Assembly: GCA_031261265.1 (NCBI GenBank)
Contig: JAISKI010000062.1
Coordinates: 1 to 8,298, forward strand
Direction: 5' to 3'
From: Candidatus Peribacteria bacterium
GTDB taxonomy: Bacteria > Patescibacteria > JAEDAM01 > Absconditabacterales > Absconditicoccaceae
DNA: 8,298 bases
Below are positions 1-8,298 of the stretch, piece by piece (the stretch's first letter is position 1; every line of letters begins with the position of its first letter). The translations under genes and the position numbers were made by a program. The notes under the pieces are model-generated. The model was given only the letters and a program-made list of their open reading frames with translations. It searched no databases and was not told the origin of the DNA.

Positions 1-140
1 TTCCCATTACGATCAATTTCTCTCATAATGGTGGTATGATGACGACCTAATACTCTTCCTATCTTTGCATAACTCATTCACTGATGATAGTGTACTGCTA
101 TTAACTCCCTTTCTTCTTCTTCCGATAACTGTGTGTGCAT
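1..140 (-). CDS. IS30-family transposase, N-terminal fragment (cut by window edge)
   Basis: Read leftward from ATG at 138-140 this gives 46 residues before the window edge, beginning MHTQLSEEEERELIAVHY. It continues into SYAKIGRVLGRHHTTIMREI and ends DRNG. This is the N-terminal helix-turn-helix of IS30-type transposases (acidic LTxEER-like start, then a G-x-S-x-x-x-I-G-R-x-L-G-R-x-x-x-T-I-x-R-E-I-x-R-N-G pattern), which binds the element's terminal repeats. One in-frame TGA (78-80) falls on the glycine before MSYAKI, a position usually Gly in this domain, so the frame is intact under UGA = Gly. A GGAAAG lies just upstream of the ATG; GTG at 153-155 is an alternative start. The DDE catalytic domain lies outside the window. 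Family assignment is by motif recognition only. Confidence 0.85.
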
Positions 141-184
141 TGCTTTCCATATCACGAAATAAAGGTAATAATCTTATATTTATT

Positions 185-199
185 ACCTGTGCATTTCGA
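185..199 (-). repeat. IS30-family terminal inverted repeat, transposase-start end
   Basis: On the minus strand this reads TCGAAATGCACAGGT. It is a perfect 15-of-15 match, in inverted orientation, to 8195-8209. It lies 44 bp upstream of the transposase ATG. The sequences diverge immediately inside the repeat, as expected for the left and right ends of one kind of IS. Confidence 0.88.
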
Positions 200-227
200 A
201 TGTAAATTTATCGCTTTCATAATGCTC

Positions 228-255
228 TTGAAATTCCTTATCGAATCCCTATAAA
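228..255 (+). promoter_or_regulatory. Predicted sigma70-type promoter of rpoBC
   Basis: TTGAAA (228-233) and TATAAA (250-255) are separated by 16 bp, each matching five of six consensus bases. This would place the transcript start near 262 and give a 5' leader of about 125 nt. The -10 hexamer is embedded in a 14-bp inverted repeat, TCCCT-ATAA-AGGGA (246-259), which could be an operator or chance. The site lies just outside the IS repeat, so it appears to be the operon's own promoter. No riboswitch or leader structure is recognisable in 262-386. Motif-based prediction only. Confidence 0.5.
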
Positions 256-354
256 GGGAAAGAATATTGTGCGTAAATACCACAATTTTGATAGCTAAAA
301 GAGTATGGTTGTCGGTCTTTTCTTAACTTTTCTATCGTAAAAATCATTAAAATC

Positions 355-386
355 TTTTTTTTGATTTATTTTTGATTATTACCCCT
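355..386 (+). promoter_or_regulatory. T-tract-rich segment upstream of rpoB start, no Shine-Dalgarno
   Basis: Two copies of TTTTTGATT (358-366 and 369-377) repeat with an 11-bp period, close to one helical turn, so the DNA may be intrinsically curved. No AGGAGG-like sequence precedes the ATG at 387; the last bases are GATTATTACCCCT. The T-run has no convincing stem before it and does not look like a terminator. A start at TTG 372 is possible but equally lacks a ribosome binding site. Confidence 0.3.
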
Positions 387-4265
<3,879 letters not shown>

Positions 4266-4296
4266 GATACCTTTTTACTTCATTACACTACACTTG
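4266..4296 (+). promoter_or_regulatory. rpoB-rpoC spacer, no Shine-Dalgarno
   Basis: This is a 31-bp spacer. No purine-rich ribosome binding site precedes the rpoC ATG; the sequence is pyrimidine- and A-rich with a tandem TACAC. A TANNNT-type hexamer TACACT at 4284-4289 ends 7 nt before the ATG, the spacing seen for leaderless transcripts in some bacteria, but no matching -35 is visible. Cotranscription with rpoB is the simpler reading. Confidence 0.35.
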
Positions 4297-7200
4297 ATGT
4301 ATAAACAAAAGTTTGAAGGTCTAATGGTGACCTTAGCCTCAGTAGAGGAAATTAATCAATGGTCACACGGAGCGGTCGAAAATCCCGACACCGTGAATTA
4401 CCGTACAGGAAAACCAAAGCAAAACTGACTTTTCTGTGAATCTATCTTCGGTCCTGTGAAAAATTTTGAATGTAGCTGTGGAAAATATAAAGGAGTCCGC
4501 TACAAGGGAATTGTCTGCGAAAGATGTGGAGTAGAGGTGACCACTTCTCGTACCAGAAGGACCAGAATGGGACATGTAGAATTAGCTGCTCCCGTAGTAC
4601 ACGCACGATATAAAAATTCGCCCTCTGGAGGTATTCACCAATTATTACAGCTTTCAGCGAATGAAATCGACAAGATTTTGAGTTTTGTGAAATATATTGT
4701 ACTCAAACCCGTAGAGGAAAGCACAAAAGAAACGCTAAAAGACACGCTGAAAAAAGACTTTGATGAAAAGATGAAGGAATTGGAAGAACTCGTGGAGGAA
4801 GAAAAAAACCGTGAAAAAGAGGCTAAAAAGCTGAAAGAACTCGAAAAGCTCTACACTGAAAATAAAGAGGCTCTCGAAAAAGAGATGCTCAGACTTAATT
4901 CCATTATCGCTTCTCTCTCTCAAGGGATGACGATCGCCGAATCAGACTACAGAAACTTTTTCAATCGTTTCACAGACACTATACAGATGTCTTCAGGACC
5001 TGACGGAGTTTTGAAGATGTTGAGTGAAATCGATGTAGAAAAAGAGATCAAAAAGAAAGTGAAGGAGTTTCCTACGATCCGCTCAGAGGAAGCCAAGAAA
5101 AAAACCATGAATCTGATTAAATTATTGATAAATCTCTACGTATCTGGGGTAAAACCTGAAAATATGGTATTGAGAAAATTGCCGGTAATCCCCCCTGATC
5201 TCAGACCTGTAGTACAGCTAGACGGAGGAAGATTTGCCTCATCTGATGTGAACTTATTTTACAGGAGAGTGCTCATGAGAAATATCAGACTCAAGAAAAT
5301 GGTACAAGTAGGGATGCCAGACGTTTTGAAAAAGAATGAAGTCAGACTTCTCCAAGAATCTGTAAATAATCTTCTGGTCGGAGAAAAAAATTCCACAGGA
5401 AAAGCAGGAGCTGGGATCAAGGTCTTCAAATCACTCTCTGACATGCTTTCTGGGAAAGAAGGAATCTTTAGAAAAAATCTGCTCGGAAAGAGAGTGGATT
5501 ACTCTGGAAGATCAGTAATCACAGTAGGTCCAGATTTGAAACTTGATGAATGTGGATTGCCTATCTACATCGCGGTAAAAATCTTCACACCGTTCATCAT
5601 CGGAAAACTTATCGAAAAGAAAATCGTCTACACTCCAAAACAGGCAGAAAAGCTGATCAAAGACGAAGACCCGATTGCTTTGAAATTCCTTGAAGAGGTG
5701 ATCAAAGACAAATACGTATTGCTCAACCGTGCTCCAACGCTCCATAGACTCTCTATTGAAGCCTTTAAGATCAAGCTCTATCCTGGAAAAACGATCAGAC
5801 TTCACCCACTCGTGTGTGGATCATTCAATGCCGATTTCGATGGAGATCAGATGGCAGTACATTTACCTATCTCTGACGAAGCTCAGAAAGAAGCTCGTGA
5901 TCTGATCGCTTCAGATAAAAATGTCTTGAAACCTGCATCAGGAGAGCCAACACTTTCACTTTCACAGGATATGGTGCTTGGAGTATACTACATTACAGAC
6001 TTTTTCAATCCTGCATATCCAGGAGTAAATACCTTGGAAGAATGGAAAACAAACGTGCCTGTAATGGCAAGATTTTCTTCTCCAGCACTCGCTTACAAAG
6101 CATTCCAAAATCAAGAAGTAAGAATCAAAGATAAAATCATCATTCTCCAGAATGGAGAACCGCTAGAGACTACGGTAGGAAGAGTGATATTTAATACTGC
6201 TCTCCCAAAAGGAATGGACTTTTTGAATGAAACTATGGGAAATAAAGGAATTAAGAAGCTGATTTCTAGAGTATTTGATGAATACGATATGCCAACTACC
6301 GTAAAAATGGCCGATGCTATCAAAGATCTTGGATTTAAATATTCAACTATCGCTGCCGTATCTATCAATATTCTCGATATGAAAATCCCTACTGAGAAAG
6401 GAGATATCCTTAAAGGTGGAGATAAAAAAGCTGATGAAATTCTGAAACTCTACTATAAAGGATTCTTTTCTGAGGAGGAAAAACATAGAATGATCGTGGA
6501 AGTATGGACGAATGTGAAAAAAGAAGTGGAGGTCCAGTTGAAACCTATCATCCTCCCAGGAAATGATCTTTACACGATGATTGATTCTGGAGCGAGAGGT
6601 TCCCAGACCCACCTTACCCAGATTTGTGGAATGAAAGGTCTCGTGGTAAATCCACAAGGAGAAATTATCGAGCTTCCAATTAAAGCTTCCTTCGCAGAAG
6701 GACTCAAACCTATTGAATACTTTATTGCAGCCCACTCTGGAAGAAAAGGAAAAGCTGATACTGCATTGAGGACAGCAGAATCTGGATACTTGACCAGAAA
6801 ACTCTGTGATGCCAGTCAAGAAGTAATTGTACGTGAAGAAGACTGTGGAACCAAAGAATATATTATTTATTCCAAAGATGAAGCAGCTCTCAAAGGAGAA
6901 AAATTTGCTAACCTCATCTATGGTAGAGTGGTTGCCGAAGATATCATTGACGAAAAAGGAGCAATCCTCATGCACGCTGATGAAATGGTCGACAAACAAC
7001 AAATTACCATGATCGAAACCGCTAATATCCCTTACATCAAAGTGCGTAGTCCACTTACTTGCCACTGTGCAAGCGGAGTGTGCCAGAAATGTTATGGAAT
7101 GGATCTTTCCAGCAGAAAATCCGTAGAAATCGGAATCCCTGTAGGAATTATCGCTGCTCAGTCTATTGGAGAACCTTCCACACAGCTGACACTCGATACC

Positions 7201-8112
7201 TTCCATGCGGGAGGAGTCGCTGGTCAAGGAGATATGGCAACGGGTATTGATAGGATTAAACAGCTTTTTGAAGTGCGTCCCCCAAAAAATCCTGCTATCG
7301 TAGCTCCCTTTGACGGAGTACTCGATTTCGAAGAAACTCCAGAAGGAGGAAAATTCTGATTAATAAAAGTGACTTCCGATATCCAAAAGAAAATCTATAT
7401 TATCAAAGATGGATATAAAAGTGGCGTAAAAGTCGGACAAAAACTTTCCAAAGGTGGAGTCTTCGCCTCCAAAGGACAAAGTAAACTGAAAGTAAACGAA
7501 GAAGGAAAAGTATTGGAAGTAGATAAAGACTCCGTAATCTTGGGAGTAGAAGAAGTCTTCACTAAACCTCTCTATGGACTCCTTCCCAAGAAAAATAAAT
7601 CAGGGGAAACCGTCATCAAAGGAGAAATCTTGACGACAGGAGCCTTGAATATTATGGATTACAAAGCTATTGTTGGAGATATTCAAGCACAAAGATACAT
7701 CATCAATGAAGCTAAAAAAGTATATGCTGATCAAGGACAAGATTTGAATGACAAACACATGGAAATCGTAGTAAAACAGCTCTTCTCCAAAGTCTTCATC
7801 GAAGATCCAGGAGAATCTAGTTTCATCCCTGGAACCTACATCAAATACGAAGAATATATCCAGAAAAATGAAGAGCTCATCGCTCAAAATAAACAGGTTG
7901 CCAAAGGACAGAGAATTGCTCTCGGACTCACAACCATCGCAAAAGAGACAGATTCTTGGCTCTCTGCCGCTTCCTTCCAGGAAACTATTAGAGTGATGGT
8001 GGGAGCTTCCCTTCGTGGTGCAGTCGACAACCTTTCTGACTTGAAAGCGAATGTAATTATCGGTAGATTATTGCCGATCGGAGAAAATTATAGAAATATG
8101 CATGGATACTAG
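4297..8112 (+). CDS. rpoC: DNA-directed RNA polymerase subunit beta' (two in-frame UGA = Gly codons)
   Basis: RpoC of 1271 residues, the beta' subunit carrying the catalytic Mg2+ site. The frame runs from ATG 4297 to TAG 8110-8112 with TGA at 4426 and 7357 read as Gly (residues 44 and 1021); residue 44 is the invariant Gly of GLFCExIFGP. ATG 4297 is chosen because MYKQKFEGLMVTLAS aligns with the usual FDxIxIxLASPE start. In order: N-terminal zinc ribbon C59, C61, C74, C77; a charged coiled-coil-like stretch near 140-203; PVIPPDLRP and LDGGRF; clamp helices; GKRVDYSGRSVI; catalytic NADFDGDQMAVH with D513, D515, D517; bridge helix near 813 (HSGRKGKADTAL); second zinc site C850, C922, C929, C932; trigger loop TQLTLDTFHAGG near 962-973; C-terminal SAASFQETIRV. 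CGA at residue 104 falls on the conserved Trp of the H-x-W-Y motif. GTG 4456 and GTG 7369 are internal codons, not starts. A terminator follows 31 bp after the stop. Confidence 0.97.
4606..4608 (+). other. CGA codon at conserved Trp position of RpoC
   Basis: Residue 104, in APVVHA-x-YKNSPSGG. The equivalent in other bacteria is HIWYFKGIPSR or HIWFLKSLPSR, with Trp at x. CGA here is best read as Trp. Confidence 0.75.
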
Positions 8113-8143
8113 GAGATTCGTAATGTCCTAACAAAAAAGAAGG

Positions 8144-8174
8144 CTGACGTTCAGAAATGAAGGTCAGTTTTTTT
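8144..8174 (+). terminator. Intrinsic terminator of rpoBC
   Basis: Left arm CTGACGTTCA (8144-8153), GAAA tetraloop (8154-8157) and right arm TGAAGGTCAG (8158-8167) give a 10-position stem with a single G-G mismatch. Seven T follow (8168-8174). An A6 run at 8133-8138 upstream may let it act on the opposite strand too, shielding the operon from the convergent transposase. Confidence 0.9.
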
Positions 8175-8194
8175 ATCTGATTATTAATTACAAG

Positions 8195-8209
8195 TCGAAA
8201 TGCACAGGT
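8195..8209 (+). repeat. IS30-family terminal inverted repeat, transposase-stop end
   Basis: TCGAAATGCACAGGT, the exact inverted counterpart of 185-199. Its last base overlaps the TAA stop of the transposase on the minus strand. It begins 20 bp after the rpoBC terminator T-run. Confidence 0.88.
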
Positions 8210-8298
8210 TAAAGAAGATGGAGGTTCGTGCTATGAAATACTTCCCGTGAAGTCCTATATCATAGTGCTTTCCTAGGCTTACTATTGATATAGGTCTC
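8209..8298 (-). CDS. IS30-family transposase, C-terminal fragment (cut by window edge)
   Basis: The last 29 codons and TAA (8209-8211) of a transposase, read leftward from the window edge: INSKPRKALGYRTS, then a CGG codon, then EVFHSTNLHLL. This matches the IS30 C-terminal signature N-x-x-P-R-K-x-L-G-[YFW]-x-T-P-x-E-V-F. The Gly of ALGY is encoded by TGA (8260-8262), a further case of UGA = Gly at a conserved position. CGG (8245-8247) sits where this family often has an aromatic or small residue, so Trp is plausible. The TAA stop overlaps the terminal repeat. Confidence 0.82.

Larger units (their letters stand above)
1..199 (-). mobile_element. 5' end of an IS30-family insertion sequence
   Basis: This segment comprises the transposase N-terminus (1-140), a 44-bp leader and the terminal inverted repeat at 185-199. 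The element points away from rpoB, so its transposase-start end faces the polymerase operon. The outer boundary is set by the repeat shared with 8195-8209 and could lie a few bases beyond 199. The rest of the element, and hence any target-site duplication, is outside the window. Confidence 0.8.
8195..8298 (-). mobile_element. 3' end of an IS30-family insertion sequence
   Basis: This segment holds the terminal repeat and the end of a transposase gene on the minus strand, so it has the same orientation as the IS end at 1-199. The two fragments are the 5' and 3' ends of one IS type and share the terminal repeat, but they cannot be shown to be identical copies because they do not overlap. Confidence 0.8.

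Noticed and set aside
195..223. Hybrid promoter from the IS end (TTCGAA-17-CATAAT) driving rpoB
   Set aside because: The -35 half matches only three of six bases; the TTGAAA/TATAAA pair just downstream is much better.
305..340. Short ORF MVVGLFLTFLS as a leader peptide upstream of rpoB
   Set aside because: Eleven codons with no ribosome binding site, no run of a regulatory amino acid and no following attenuator stem; easily chance.
341..379. Terminator or attenuator at the T-run upstream of rpoB
   Set aside because: Only weak A/T pairing (AAATCA with TGATTT) is available and there is no G/C stem.
6343..7227. Long minus-strand open frame (294 residues) opposite rpoC
   Set aside because: It mirrors the codon structure of rpoC, has a low-complexity Ser/Phe-rich translation and no recognisable family.
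4456..7359. Separate gene starting at GTG 4456, and another at GTG 7369
   Set aside because: Both begin within continuous RpoC homology just after in-frame TGA codons; they are artefacts of the standard code.

Overview
The window carries the two large catalytic subunits of bacterial RNA polymerase, rpoB (387-4265, plus strand) and rpoC (4297-8112, plus strand). They read through only if UGA is decoded as glycine. Under the standard code rpoB breaks into five pieces and rpoC into three, but every break is an in-frame TGA, several of them at glycines conserved across the families, and both genes end with TAG. UGA = Gly (NCBI translation table 25) is known from Candidatus Absconditabacteria (SR1) and Gracilibacteria. 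A second deviation is visible: the rare codons CGA and CGG sit at conserved or plausible tryptophan positions (RpoB 848, RpoC 104, and a transposase C-terminus), while AGA, CGT and AGG serve arginine. CGA/CGG = Trp has been reported for Absconditabacterales, so I place the source in that order of small ultra-reduced CPR bacteria. A fairly A+T-rich composition agrees, but no taxonomic marker beyond the polymerase is present.

Layout. Positions 1-199 hold the 5' end of an IS30-family insertion sequence on the minus strand: the transposase N-terminus, with a UGA-Gly inside its helix-turn-helix, and a 15-bp terminal repeat at 185-199. Positions 200-386 are a promoter region with a good sigma70-like TTGAAA-16-TATAAA match at 228-255. 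rpoB follows, then a 31-bp gap, then rpoC, then a strong intrinsic terminator at 8144-8174. At 8195 the same 15-bp repeat reappears in inverted orientation, followed by the 3' end of an IS30-family transposase, again on the minus strand and again with a UGA-Gly at a conserved glycine. The polymerase operon is thus tightly bracketed by two same-orientation IS30 ends, a composite-transposon-like arrangement. Both window ends fall inside the IS, as expected if a contig broke at a multicopy repeat.

Function. RpoB and RpoC form the active centre of RNA polymerase, and both keep the defining catalytic motifs. Departures from the usual bacterial pattern are a lysine/alanine/proline-rich, histone-H1-like N-terminal tail of about 100 residues on RpoB, an acidic 65-residue RpoB C-terminal tail, an Asp in place of the usual Arg in the RpoC trigger loop, and an altered motif next to the NTP site in RpoB. 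I see no CRISPR array, tRNA, rRNA or defence system. The novelty here lies in the genetic code, the unusual polymerase features and the IS bracketing.
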